64,000 nt of DNA from Otatea glauca (lineage: Eukaryota > Streptophyta > Magnoliopsida > Poales > Poaceae): assembly GCA_036346275.1 (NCBI GenBank), contig CM070724.1, positions 48,547,038 through 48,611,037 on the forward strand, read 5' to 3'. This document shows, piece by piece, positions 24,535 to 35,715 of this stretch. The notes under the pieces were generated by a model. It was not told the DNA's origin. It was given only the letters and a program-made list of their open reading frames with translations, and ran no database searches. The position numbers and the translations under genes are program-made. How positions within the stretch are numbered: the stretch's first letter is position 1; every line of letters begins with the position of its first letter.

Positions 24535-25936
24535 ACTTTAAAGTTAGCAAATGGGTCCGTGGGCGAAAGATTCCCCCTTGTAAAGATAAAACAACTTTAT
24601 GCTAAGCTTTATAGAGTTGTGTTTCTTCGGAGAACTTAGCTTATTTGTCGGTCCGTGCCGCCACCGCGTACTTTGTGCGGGCTATTTCTCGGAAGGTCGA
24701 GCGATCTTTGGATCGTGGCGCGTGGCGGCGCGTTCAGCGGACCCTACATAGCGAGGCCTACCGCCTTTGCGAATTACCTGTTTAGGGTGACAGTCGTCGA
24801 TGCCGATGTTGATTCAACCGAGGCCTTGCCCAAATCACTTGGGCCCGAGCACGACTTCGGGTTGACATGTCTCGCAATTTGGTGCGGGAATAAGTCGGCT
24901 TGTTGCGGCAAAGCGACTCGTCGCGACCGAGATCGTCCACGGTGGTAATCTTAGAAATCGCGACCTCGGGATGCGGAAATGTCATCGGGCCGGCGCTTCG
25001 AGGCGTCCACCGGCTCGGTAACACGGTGGAATAGCCGCCATTCGATGGGATCGTTTCTTCGCACCTCCGAGCCCGGGGCGCGTCGGGCTCGGGGCCGCAT
25101 CCCATCCACGAACCCGAGAACGTGGTCCCCAGAGGTCTCTTTGGCGATTACGAGTTTGGGCACAACTTCGGACCGTCGGCTGGGATAGCTCGAGTTGGAC
25201 CAGATTACCGGCCTTAGGTCGACTCGGCGAGCTCGGGAATGCATCGAGCTCGGCAAGACCCCCTCGAGGGCGGTTTAGGGTTCGAACTCACCCACGGCCG
25301 GGAAAGGTCGGTTTAGAACGACAGAGTCATCCCCGGTGGTGAATCCCCAACTGCAACCTCCGAGCCTAGGAAAAGTCATCAGGCCCGGGGCGCCCTCTGA
25401 GAACGTTCAATGGTTGGCAGCAACGGGGAATGGCCGGCTTACCCCGACAACAATCGCCTTACCATCGCCCCGATCCCGGAATGCCTGGCTCGGGTTGTTC
25501 ATCCCGGCGAACCTAGAGAACGTGACCCAGCGCCGCAAGAGAGAACACGCATGGACGCCCCGAGGCCGAGCCCGCCGCGTGGCCTTATGGTTGCCCATAT
25601 AGCCACGCCGTGGGGTCGGGCGGCCCGAGGCGTTCTAAGAAGAAATTACTTTGGTTAAAGGGACGGACGAGACACCGCGTCCGAGGGCCTTTAAGATGGC
25701 GCGACCTTCGACCGAAGGAATCTGCAACTTAGGGTCGTGACGGAACACCAACCCTTCTACAAATCGAAAGAGATTAGCACGAAAATTGGAAGGAAACTTT
25801 ACTATGGCCACGAACCTGGGCCGGACCAGGGGATGGCAACACGAGAGCCTTGGGCATGCCCCGGCGCGAGTCGAGAATACAGAACGAACACGGCAACAAA
25901 GAAAGAGGCACCTTAACGACCAGGCGAAGAGGAGCG
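24535..25936. other. Tat-element spacer between additional gene and integrase
   Basis: Begins with a probable AT-rich 3' UTR of the plus-strand additional gene (about 24535-24660). GC-rich sequence without recognised domains follows, in which the minus strand should carry the integrase C-terminus. Open frames on both strands are short and overlapping. Confidence 0.45.
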
Positions 25937-26990
25937 CTAGGCGTAGAACTTCCGGGCGGCCTCGTTCCACGAGCTCGCGAGCTCCTCGCCATCGGGACCG
26001 CCAGACGGTAAGCTCCGCGCGGCTTGTTGAGACGATCGTGAAGGGCCTCCACAACGGGGACGCTTGTTGGTGTGGGAGCGATCTTGGATCCGTCGTGAGA
26101 CCAGTCCCCGACGCGAAGCCCTTGGGTCGGACGGCTTGGGCGGCATGTCTGCGGAGATCTTGCGGGTAGCGTCTGCGGCGCAGGCCGCGCGGCACCTTAC
26201 TTCTTCCGCCAAGGCAAGGTCGAGGGCCGCTCTGCTTTCGAGATCGACATGGTCGATCGAGCTCGTCCTAATGGAATGGAGCGCGACCTTGGCGGCGGGG
26301 CGACCTCGGCCCGAAGACGAGTGGAAAGGGCTTGTCCCGTTGCGGTGGTCGAGTCGAGAACGACACCAAAGGATCTGCGGGAGCTCATCCACCCATGCCC
26401 GGCCGCGGCGACCGAGCTCGTCGAAGACTCGCTTCTTGAGCCCTTGGATGAGCTGCCCATTGGCACGCTCGGCCGCCCCGTTGCTCTGGGGGTGGCTCAC
26501 CGAGGCATAGCAGACCTTGGTCCCTATATCCGCGCTGAACTCTTGGAACAGCTCGCTGGTGAACTGCGTTCCGTTGTCGGTGATGATCCTGCAAGGGACT
26601 CCGTACCTCGTGACCACGAAGGAACGGAAGAACTTTACCGCGGCCTTGGCGGTGATAGCGGAGACCGGTTCTGCTTCGATCCATTTTGAAAAGGTGTCGA
26701 TCGCCACGAATAGGAACTTCTTCCCCCCGACCGACCTCGGGAAGGGACCGAGAATGTCGAGGCCCCACGTCGAGAATGGCCAAGCGAGGGGAATGGTCTA
26801 CAGGGCATAGGCCGGTTGCCTCACTTTTCGGGCGTGAAACTGACAGGACTGGCAAGAACGAACGATGTCCTGGGCATCTTCCAGCGCCGTTGGCTAATAA
26901 AAACCCATCCCGAAGGCCTTCCCAGGCCATAGTCTGAAAGAGGAGTGGCGCCGCCTGCCGGAGTGCATGTCGCCGGCGGTATTTACCTTC
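25937..26990 (-). pseudogene. Tat-element integrase, degraded
   Basis: The catalytic core is readable at 25937-26707: the first Asp in AIDTFSKWIE, the second in ITDNGTQFTS, and the Glu in SNGAAERANG, giving a complete D-D-E triad. The upstream zinc-binding region (about 26710-26990) is recognisable from a DMHSG His and a CQSCQFHARK cysteine pair, but it is broken by stop codons. The C-terminal part after about residue 165 drifts into unrelated frames, suggesting a frameshift. In intact elements this enzyme inserts the cDNA into the host chromosome. Confidence 0.9.
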
Positions 26991-27867
26991 CTCCGGGTAA
27001 TGCATTTTGACAGATGCCCAAGGCCCCGGACGGTGGAGCCGCCACGACGAGCTGTCGAGCCCGCGTCGTCGCCAAGCCTCTGCTCCTTCGGCCAGTGTGG
27101 GGAGCTCCTTGGTCGAGGAACTTGACGAATGGATCCATCCATGTCGGAACATTTTCGAGGAAGGCCACCGGGTCTTCCTGGTCGGCGACGGACGGTGTGG
27201 CCAAGGTTTCAAGGATGACGTCCGGCGGGAGCTCGTCGCTGGATGATCCGAGTCTGGACAGGGAATCGGCGGTGGAATTGTCTTTCCTTGGTACGTGCTG
27301 GATCCTCAGGTTCCGAAACCATCTCTCCATCTTGCGTACCTCGGCGAGGTATTTGGCCATTAAAGGCTCCGAACACTGGTAGACTTTGTTGTACTGATTG
27401 ATGACGAGCTGGGAGTCTCCTTTCACGATTAGGCGGCGGATGCCCAGGGACTTGCAGGCTCGGAGGCCGGCCAAGAGGGCCTCGTATTCCGCCGCGTTAT
27501 TGGTAGTGGGAAAGCCAAAGCGGACCACATATCGCAAGTGGTCACCTTGAGGGGTGATGAGGAGGACGCCGGCCCCTGAGCGCTCAAAGGATCTCGATCC
27601 GTCGAAGAACATAGTCCACGGGTCCTCGGCTTCGACCGCGGGCTCGGGGGCAGGCTCCGCCGTCCGCTCCGCCACGAAGTCTGCCAGCGCCTGTGATTTG
27701 ATGGTGGTGCGGGCCGTGAAGCGAAGGTCGAACTCGGCCAGCTCCATGGCCCATTTGGCGACGCGACCTCCGGCCTCGGGGTTTCTGAGGATTTCCCCGA
27801 GCGGGAGGCCGCTCGGGATGACCACCGCATGTGCTTGGAAGTAGTGTCGGAGCTTCCGCGAGGCCAT
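26983..27867 (-). pseudogene. Tat-element second (archaeal-type) RNase H region
   Basis: A 294-codon stretch. Residues 1-70 are the end of the usual gypsy RNase H and connection (AKWAMELAEFDLRF, QALADFVAE). From about residue 83 a second RNase H begins: D89 in TMFFDGS, E128 in NNAAEYEALL, D151 in VKGDSQLVIN, and the final Asp in NSTADSLSRLG, so all four acidic positions are present. This duplicated RNase H marks the Tat lineage. It would remove the RNA strand during reverse transcription. The frame overlaps the integrase zinc-finger region at its end. Confidence 0.9.
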
Positions 27868-28315
27868 GAAGAGTGCGTGAGGAGTTTACGGACCTGGGGA
27901 TAGCGCTCTTTCGGCCCATGGAGTACTTCGCTAACATAGTAGATCGGGTGCTGCCGCCCTACCCGTTCGGCTACCAGGACCGCGCTGACGGCCTGAGTCG
28001 CGGCCGTGAGGTAAAGTAGCAGCACCTCTCCCTGTTGTGGAGTTGTCAGCAGAGGAGGACGCGAAAGGTACGCCTTGAGCTCGTCGAAAGACCGCTGGGT
28101 TTCGGGGGTCCACTCGAAACCCTTATGATCGCGCAGATCTTAAAGAAAGCGGCCCGCTTTCATGCGAGCCGGAAAATGAAGCGGCTGAGGGCGATGATGC
28201 GGTCGGTGAGGCTCTGCACTTGCTTTACTGAGGTCGGAGCGGTCATCTGTTCGATCGCCTCGATCTTCTCCGGGTTCGGGCCGCGCGCGACTCCCGATCA
28301 TGTAGCCGAGTACTC
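27868..28315 (-). pseudogene. Tat-element first RNase H, frameshifted
   Basis: Between reverse transcriptase and the second RNase H, fragments of the standard gypsy RNase H are visible in shifting minus-strand frames: LLLYLTAATQAVSAVLVAER and QHPIYYVSEVLHGPKERYPQ. At least two frameshifts are needed to connect them to the reverse transcriptase upstream. Confidence 0.8.
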
Positions 28316-28966
28316 TTAGGGCCGTGCGAAGAAGCATTTTTCGGGGTTGAGCTTGATGCCGAACCTGTTCAGGTTGGCGAAGGTTTCGGCCAGGTCGTCG
28401 ACGTGGTTAGCTTTAGAGGGGCTTTTGACGATGATGTCGTCGACGTACACCTCGAGGTTCCGGCCGATCTGTGGGTCGAAGGTTTTGGCCATTAGCCGCT
28501 GGAACGTGGCGCCCGCGTTGCGGAGGCCGAACGACATTGTCGTGTAGCAGAAGGTTCCGAACGGCGTGATGAAAGCGGTCTTGTCTTCGTCTTCCGCGGC
28601 GAGCTTGATCTGGTGGTATCCGGAGTAGGCGTCGAGAAAAATCAACATCTCGGCGTTGACGGTGGAGTCCACAATCTGGTCTATGCGAGGGAGCGGGAAG
28701 TTATCTTTAGGGCATGAAGCGTTCAAGCCCGTGTGGTCGACACACATTCGCCACTTCCTGCCCTTTTTTTGTACGATCACAGGGTTGGCCAGCCATTCGG
28801 AGTAGTTGACCTCGCGAATGAAGCCGGCTTTAAGGAGCTTGTCGAGGTGCTCCCTGATTATCGCCGTCTTCTCAGAAGAGAATCGCTGAAGCTTCTGGCG
28901 CACGGGTCTGTAGCCAGGCTTTGTTTGCAGTTTGTGCTCGATCACCTCCCGTGGGACCCCGGGCAT
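28316..28966 (-). pseudogene. Tat-element reverse transcriptase domain
   Basis: A 216-codon open stretch covering most of the palm and fingers. It includes LDKLLKAGFIREV, WRMCVDHTGLN, the first catalytic Asp in FLDAYSGYHQ (residue 112), AFITPFGTFCYTTMSFGL, and the YVDD box at residues 174-177. The core is therefore chemically complete. It is called a pseudogene because flanking pol domains are out of frame with it. Confidence 0.95.
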
Positions 28967-29029
28967 ATCCGCCGGTTCCCATGCGAAAATGGTTTTGTTA
29001 TCTCGGAGGAAGGTGACGAGCTCGTCTTC

Positions 29030-29425
29030 CTATTTGGGATCGAGCTGGGCAGAAATGCAGACGCATTTGCCCGTGGCCCCCTCCTCAAGCTGCACGGCCT
29101 TGGTCGGTCCGTTTGGCTGGATAGCCATCTTCCTACGGGCGTCCTTCGGGGTGATCTCGGGGCCCGGCTGGGGCAGTATGCCGGCCAGCGTCAGGGCTTT
29201 TTCTTCACAACCGTGTGCTGCCTTAAGGTCGCCGCGGACCGTTATGACTCCCCCGGGCCCTGGGAGCTTCATACACCGATGCCCGTAGTGATTCGCAGCC
29301 ATGAACTTGACCAGGGCGAGGCACCCGAGGATGGCGTTGTAGGGGAGATCGCCGTCCACGACCTCAAAGGTGATCAGCTCGGTGCGGAAGTTCACGGAGT
29401 CGCCGAAGGTGACGGGGAGGACCAC
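29030..29425 (-). pseudogene. Tat-element protease-to-RT linker region
   Basis: A 131-codon stretch containing FEVVDGDLPYNAILG and VITVRGDLKAAHGCEEKA, a segment conserved in this group of grass gypsy polyproteins between the aspartic protease core and the reverse transcriptase. The protease active site itself should lie just upstream, near 29520-29580. There the sequence reads VMVDGRFLNLLLA, which lacks the expected Ser/Thr after the Asp-Gly pair. Confidence 0.8.
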
Positions 29426-29509
29426 TTGCCCGGGGGTGGTCGAGCTCCCGACGATCTTTGAGAAGGGATCGCTATGTTCTTGATTTTCGGCCAGGGTATT
29501 TGCATCCGG

Positions 29510-31270
29510 TCAAAGGCATCTAGCTAGGAGTAGGTTGAGGAACCGCCCGTCGACCATGACCCGGCCAACGACAGCGTTGCTTATGGTCGGGGCGACGACT
29601 AGAGCAGTTTTGAAGTCTCGGGGCATCCCCGGAGGGGCGTCGTCCCGGGAAAAGGTGATGGGGACGACGCCCCATCTGCAAGGTTGTTCGGCGGGATTCC
29701 CGGCGGTGGCTTGATAGACGGCGCGCGCGGCGTCCTTCAGCTCGCACCGAGATCGGTATGCGGAGGAACCACCGAAGATCATGTCCACACGGCGGTCGCC
29801 CTGTTGGAATTCCAGGTCAGGGCCCGCTTGAGCCTGGCCAGCGTCGATTCCTCCTGGCCGTTCATCGCCTTTTTGTAGCGTGGGCATTTCCCCAGTCCCC
29901 TTATAAAAGGCGTCCAGCTTGAACAGCCATGTCCTGCAGCCCCGCAGGTCATGGCCGTGGATCTTGTGGAATGGGCAAAACTTGTTGGCGTCGAAGCCGG
30001 GCTGTTCCTCGTTGCCCCAAGCTCGGATGTTCGCGTGGAGGGGGTCCCCCCGACCTTGCCCCGGTTGGGGCCGGTGCGATGCCTGCTGCGGTTGCGGATG
30101 GTTCTGCTGAGGCCGGGGCCCGGCCGGTCGGTGAGGCGGTCCGTCCTTCACGTTTGTCGTCGGCCGTGGCGACTAAGCGAGCCGGCGCCCTCGACGCGCG
30201 CGTCTTTTCCCCCTTTTGTCACGTGGGCGGGTCTCCTTCCTTAGCGTGGGATGGCCTCGTTTCGCCGAAAGCGCGGCCGAGCTGCCCGGTCATAGTCATG
30301 CTTCCGTGAACGACATCATCGCGTCCGCATCGCTTCGATCTTGCGGAATAGTTTGTCGACGGTGAGTCTTGTGGCAATCTCGAGGTCCTCCGTAAGGCGC
30401 CCGTCTCGGACGCCAAACTTGAAAGCCTTGATGGCGGTTTCGCCGGAAACATTGGGGATCGAATTTGCGAGTGAACCGCGCCACGAAGTCCCGCAGATGT
30501 TCCCCTTTCCTCGATAACACGGTCCGAGTCCCGCTCCGCCCAGGTGTTCGTAGCAACTCGGAAGTTGGAGTGGAGGGCTCCTCGGTGGCGCCATGGCCGG
30601 AAGGTGCTTAGGATGCCTAGTTGAAGAGCCGTGCGGGCGGCGCCGCCCGAGCAGTGGGAGGTAGTTGGCCATTATGGCCTTGTCCCGGCCGCCGGGATGG
30701 CGGTGGAGTAGATGGAGAGGAATTCGCGGGATTCTTGGTCCCGCTGAACCGCTCCATCATCGCCACCTAAATCGGGCGCCAACGTACTGACGGAGATCGC
30801 TCGTCTGCCGGCGTAGCCGTAGGTCGGAAGGTCACTGCCGCCGCTGCTAGCGTCGGAGTCATCACCAGCCGACAGGGAGAACGCGTCGACCGTGATGGTC
30901 GACGAGAGCGCCGTTGTGGTGGCATCGCAAGCGATTACGGATCTTCTGTCGCCCGAGTCGGACGTCCGGAGAGGGACTTCCAGAAGTACCGCTGTCCGAA
31001 CGAGCGTCGTTATTACGCCGCTGATGACGGGCGAGCCCATGTGTCGACCCTTCCCGTTGGGGAGGCGGTGAAGATGGCGTTGGGGTGCGAGCCCGGGGGC
31101 GGGGATCCTGCCGGTGAAGCGGCCGGCGATCACGCAACAGGGGGCCGCTGGCCGTCACGGGGCGAGACTCGGAGCCCAGAGAGCTCGCTTGCCGCCGGGG
31201 TGTGACGTCGTCGGTCGCTTTGTTGAGCTCTTCGGCCAGGGACCGTCGAAGAGGGCCGAGCCGGCCCAAG
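29510..31270 (-). pseudogene. Tat-element gag region, frameshifted
   Basis: Minus-strand fragments in several frames: a capsid-like segment around 30296-30560 (KGEHLRDFVARFTRKF, and FKFGVRDGRLTEDLEIATRL in another frame), then a nucleocapsid-like segment at 29510-30151. The latter has a degenerate zinc knuckle (FCPFHKIHGHDLRGC) after a Pro/Gln-rich stretch. Gag proteins form the particle in which cDNA is made. The exact start was not fixed. Confidence 0.75.
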
Positions 31271-31661
31271 CAGGGTCAGCCATGATCCGGGCGATGGCCA
31301 GCATGCGTTCTTGGGTAGGTTCGTGCGGACGGGGAGGGCCGAACCGGCCGGACTGGGAGCGGGTCGCACCACGCCCCTCTCGTCGAATGGCGGCGATGGC
31401 CTGGTCGATGGCGACCTGGGCGAGCCGATGCGCCTCCCGAGGGGTTTTCGGGCCACCGTCGTCCGCCCCAGGGGTTGCCTCTCGTCCGTCGGTCGCGAAG
31501 GCATGACGTTCGTGGGGCGGCAAGGATGGCGAGAGCATGGATGTGGAGCCTTGGCATTCGAGGACAGCGCCCGAGCCCAAGCTCGTCGTTCGCGACATGC
31601 TGGTAGTGGAGCTGGAGGTGTTGAGCCAGCCAAGGCGGCAATTTTGGACGAACAAAACTTG

Positions 31662-31679
31662 GGCCCCACGGTGGCGCCA
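31662..31679 (-). other. primer-binding site of the Tat element
   Basis: TGGCGCCACCGTGGGGCC on the minus strand, one base after the CA end of the 5' LTR. TGGCGCC-type primer sites occur in RIRE2/Tat-like grass gypsy elements. The priming tRNA is not assigned here. Confidence 0.75.
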
Positions 31680-31680
31680 C

Positions 31681-32685
31681 TGCCGGCGATCGGGACCGCC
31701 GACCGCAAAGAAGGAGGAAGGATCGTCGGAGGCGAGGCCCGAGCCGCTCGTCGGATGGCACCCTTGGCGGGCGCACTAAGCGAGGGAACTGTGCAACCAA
31801 ACAGGGGCGCAAGGTTTATCTTGGTTCGGACGAACCCTACTCCGATTTGTGTGGTGATGTTGTATTGCCTTTTTGTAGATGGTCAGACAAAGTTTACAAG
31901 CGAGTTCTTGGATCCTTGCTCAAGAGTGCTCGTGGCTTGACTAGGAGAATCCCCTCTTCCCGGGTTCTGCCTCCTTTACGGTAGGAAGGGCGACTTGATC
32001 CTTTGTCTGTCGACCGTCACCTCTCGTCCCCTTGCGTTGGGCGGTAGTCTCGCTGGTCGAGCGGTTAGGTATTTCACCGGAAATGGCGTACACGCCTTCT
32101 ACGATCTGGCGAGTGTTGGCGTCATTGTTCATGGCGTTGGTGCCGCCTCGGGAGGGCGTGTCTTCGTTACATGCGTGGCGGTTGATGGGGTGGAAGTATG
32201 ACTTCAGCAGCCATTAAACCATCTTGGGAGATGGCCACCTGCTCTCGCATAGTCACTTCGATTGACCCCATCCGTGGGGCACGTGGCTGTTGGCAGGTGG
32301 AGGCTTTGACACGCGTTCCTTGGCGGGGGTTGCCTCAGCTCGATCGGAGTCGGGGGACCCCGTCCCGCTGCAGAGGTAGGGAGCCCGACTTGGTCGGAGT
32401 CGGGGGACCCCGTCCCGCTGCGGAGGTCGGGAGCCCGCCCGCCAGGTCGGGGAAGAGCTCGGAGAGGTCCGCCAGGTCGGGGAAGAGCTCAGAGAGGTCC
32501 GCCAGGTTGGGGAAGAGCGTCCCCGGTGGCCTCTTGGGGCCTTTGGTCGGATCCGTGGTAACGATCCGTTCGGTGCCGGGCGGTAGGCCGAGAGCGTTTA
32601 CTGCTGGGCTTAGGAACAGTCCACAGGCACGAGAGGAGCGGACATGTGTCAGGGGGATGCGCGCCAGGCTGTCCGATCCCCGACA
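31681..32685 (-). repeat. 5' LTR of the Tat element
   Basis: About 1005 bp, with TG...CA ends in element sense (plus strand starts tgccggcgatcgg at 31681 and ends ccccgaca at 32685). It has the same layout as 20224-21261. Some ~30-bp motifs (gccaggtcggggaagagctc) repeat tandemly inside it around 32440-32520. Confidence 0.92.
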
Positions 32686-35600
32686 AAAGGGTACGCATGT
32701 GACAACGATCTCATATGACCTTTATCAGGGAGGTAGATGCCAACACCAAGTTTTTCCATATCAGAGTGAATGCACGTAGGCGAAAGAACTATATTCAATC
32801 TCTATTAACAGACAGGGGCACCGCGCGAACTACAGAAGACAAACAAGAGGAGCTCCTAAGATTTTTTTCTCAACCAAATAGGGATGAAAAGAGACAGATC
32901 GCATACCCTCAATTGGGGCACGTTCAATGCACCAACCATCAATCTGGCGGACCTAGAACAACCTTTCCATTAACAGGAGGTTAGGGAGGTGGTTTTCACA
33001 ATGCCACCAAAGAAGGCACAGGGCCCAGATGTGTACATAGGTATCTTTTACAAACAATGCCGGAACATCGTTAAGGATGACCTTATGGCAGTGATTCAAC
33101 AGATATATGATCGCAATGGTCGAAATCTTCACCTTCTAAATAAGACTTCCATAGTATTGTTGCCTAAGAAACAAGAATCCGTCGCTGTGACGGACTTCAG
33201 GCCGATCAGTCTCATCCATAGTGTCGAAAAGGTATTTTCCAAACTTTTGCAAATAGATTGGCCCCTCTCCTTGAGAACATTGTGTCCAATATTCAAATCG
33301 CTTTCATCGGACACAGATCCATTCATGATAGCTTCCTCTACACCAAAAATCTCATTAAGGAACTTCACAGGAAAGCTACCCCATCATTGTTCATCAAATT
33401 AGACATAGCCAAAGCATTCGACTCTGTCAGTTGGGAGTATCTACTAGAACTCTTGACCCACCTTGGCTTTGGACAAAGTTGGACAGAGTGGGCCTCCATG
33501 ATCCTTGCGTCTTCCTCATCCAGAATTCTTCTGAATGGAGTCCTAGGTCATACGGTGACGCACAGAAGGGGGCTTCGGCAGGGAGACCCACTTTTGCCAA
33601 TATTCTTCATTCTAGCTTTGGATCCTCTTCAACAGCTAATTGCCAAGGCAATGTACCAAAACCTTCTGAAGATGATTCTTGATTGGCCATCTCATGACTG
33701 CATGTCCCTTTACGCAAACGACGTGGCCATTTTTGTCAACCCAGAGAGTAGAGAGCTACAGGTCATTCAGGCTTGTCCTAAATGCCTTTGGTGGAGCAAC
33801 AAGTCTAGAAGCAAATCTTCAGAAGAGCGAAATTTACCCCATTCGATGTGGGGACCTGGACATGACAACCATAACATAGGGATTCCTGATACAAATAAAG
33901 GCGTTCCCATGCAGGTACCTAAGACTTCCACTTCGGCCAACAAATTTGAAATGAGTGGATGTGCAAGCACTCCTCGACAGAGTTGCAGCTAGACTGGCGG
34001 GACGGAAAGGGAAGTTGCTATCTACGGCGGCCTAACTAGTCTTGGTAGACTCGGTCCTCACGTCGCTTATGACTTATCACTTGTCAGTCTTCCCATTGTC
34101 CAATGGGCTACCAAAAAGATCGATATGCTTCGAAGAAATTTCCTTTGGAAATGTGAACACGAGTGCAAAGGGGGACACGGTTTAGTCAATTGGACCAAGG
34201 TTTGTAGGCCCAAAGCTCTAGGTGGGCTAGGGCTCAAGGATTTCGACAAATTTGATCAGGCGCTCCAGATTCACTGGCTGTGGTACGAATGGAAATCCAA
34301 AGAGAGACCTTGGATAGGGATGGAGCTACCATGCGACGACATTGATAAGGCCCTTTTCGCTGCAAGCACTAGGGTTATATTGGGAGATGGTACAAAGGCA
34401 AAATTTTGGACCTCTAACTAGTTGGAGGGGACCTCTCCGAAGCTTATGGCGCCCGAGTGTTTCAAGCTTGTGCGGAGAAAGCATATATCAGTGGAGGAAG
34501 AACTACATAATAATAGATGGATCTCGTCCCTCCAAAGAATAATTTACCAAACACAATTTCAGGAATTCTTTCTCCTATGGGAAGCTATCCGCCGGATCAC
34601 CCGGCAACCCCAAATACAGGATGATGTCACTTGGTGATGGATGACAGATGGAGAATTTTCAACAAAAATAGCATACAGGACGCAATTCTATGGCTCGTTG
34701 GTAGATCACAATTACAAAATCATTTGGCAGGCTAACACAAAAAACAAGTGCAGGTTCTTCATATGGCTCTTTGTCCAACAAATGATTCTAATGACTGATA
34801 GATTGGCAGCGAGAGGTTGGTCTCACTTCACTATTTGACCCTTATTTGGATCGAATCCAGAATCAGCTAGTCATTTGCTTCTGCTCTGCCCATTCGTGAG
34901 ACAGATATGGCACAGGGTCTTCCAATGGGAACACTTTGGACCGTCACATGCTCTCATGTCGGACAGTGTAACATCGTCTTCTTCCTGGTGGCATGCACTC
35001 CGCCAAAATATTTCTACGCGGCGTCAAAAGGAAGTAGATGGAATCATCATCTATGTGCTTTGGAACATTTGGAAAGAAAAGGAATGGCAGAATTTTCAAC
35101 AACCGTTATCAATCCATTCAAATGGTTTTCAATCTCATCCGGCAGGATGTCACCAACCGTCTAATGGCAGGGGCAAGGAGCAGCGGGCCACAAGATGCTT
35201 ATTACATGCTACATGCCAATCCTTAGAGATCTCTTATCTGACTTGCAACTTTGCCCAATTACCTGGAGCTTCGCAGGAACCAACATGCTCATCCCTTCCA
35301 TCACTCTCAGTGCTAATTTCAGGCACATGCTCAAGCTGCAATTAAATGTCAGAGTTCGATGTCATACACAGCCTGTAATGCAATACAAGATAATAGATAA
35401 AGTCAGTTCCAGCAAAAACAGACGTTCACAACCTTAGAGAAGCGGGCTCTGAGCAGAAGGTCAAATCATTTTTCTGTCTTTGCATAGGGAGGACGAAATA
35501 GCTTCAGTTGCTTGTGTTGATTATTTCTCTATTTAACTCAAGGTGTACTAAGTCTTGTCTATTCTAAGTTTCCTACCTGGCGTCACTATATTTATTGATA

Positions 35601-35715
35601 TCACTAGCTTATTGTAAAACGATCGGGCTATTTTTTTTCTCTATATTGAATAAATGGCTATTTTTCTCTCTATATTGAATAAAAAGCAGAGCCTCTGCCA
35701 ATCTTTAAAAAAAAA
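32686..35715 (+). mobile_element. LINE (L1-type), right part with reverse transcriptase and poly(A) end
   Basis: The LINE frame interrupted at 20223 resumes at 32691 and reads through FIREVDANTKFFHIRVNARR. Reverse-transcriptase motifs then appear in shifting plus-strand frames. Near the 3' end is an RVT-type zinc-binding region (about 34650-34910), then an RNase H-like or C-terminal segment with YVLWNIWKEKEW (about 35040-35080). The element ends in gcagagcctctgccaatctt and a run of nine A at 35707-35715, typical of plant LINE 3' ends. Frameshifts and stops make it inactive. Confidence 0.88.
32715..35345 (+). pseudogene. LINE ORF2 reverse transcriptase remnant
   Basis: Recognisable blocks in order are: TSIVLLPKKQES and VTDFRPISLIHSVEKVFSKL (33150-33250), LFIKLDIAKAFDSVSWEYLL (33390-33450), ILLNGVLGHTVTHRRGLRQG (33525-33585), and the catalytic box, which reads YAND instead of YADD (33711-33722). 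At least three frameshifts and several stops interrupt the protein. In active LINEs this protein nicks target DNA and copies the element's RNA at that site. Confidence 0.88.

Larger units (their letters stand above)
20224..32685 (-). mobile_element. Tat-lineage Ty3/gypsy LTR retrotransposon, decayed
   Basis: A complete but mutated 12.5-kb element lies on the minus strand. It has a 5' LTR at 31681-32685, PBS at 31662-31679, gag, protease region, reverse transcriptase, gypsy RNase H, a second archaeal-type RNase H, integrase, an antisense additional gene, PPT at 21262-21276, and a 3' LTR at 20224-21261. The extra archaeal-type RNase H and an additional ORF between pol and the 3' LTR are known hallmarks of the Tat lineage. 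Flanking aaaag (20219-20223) and aaagg (32686-32690) look like a 5-bp target duplication with one change. Stops and frameshifts throughout gag-pol mean it is not autonomous now. It sits inside a LINE. Confidence 0.93.
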
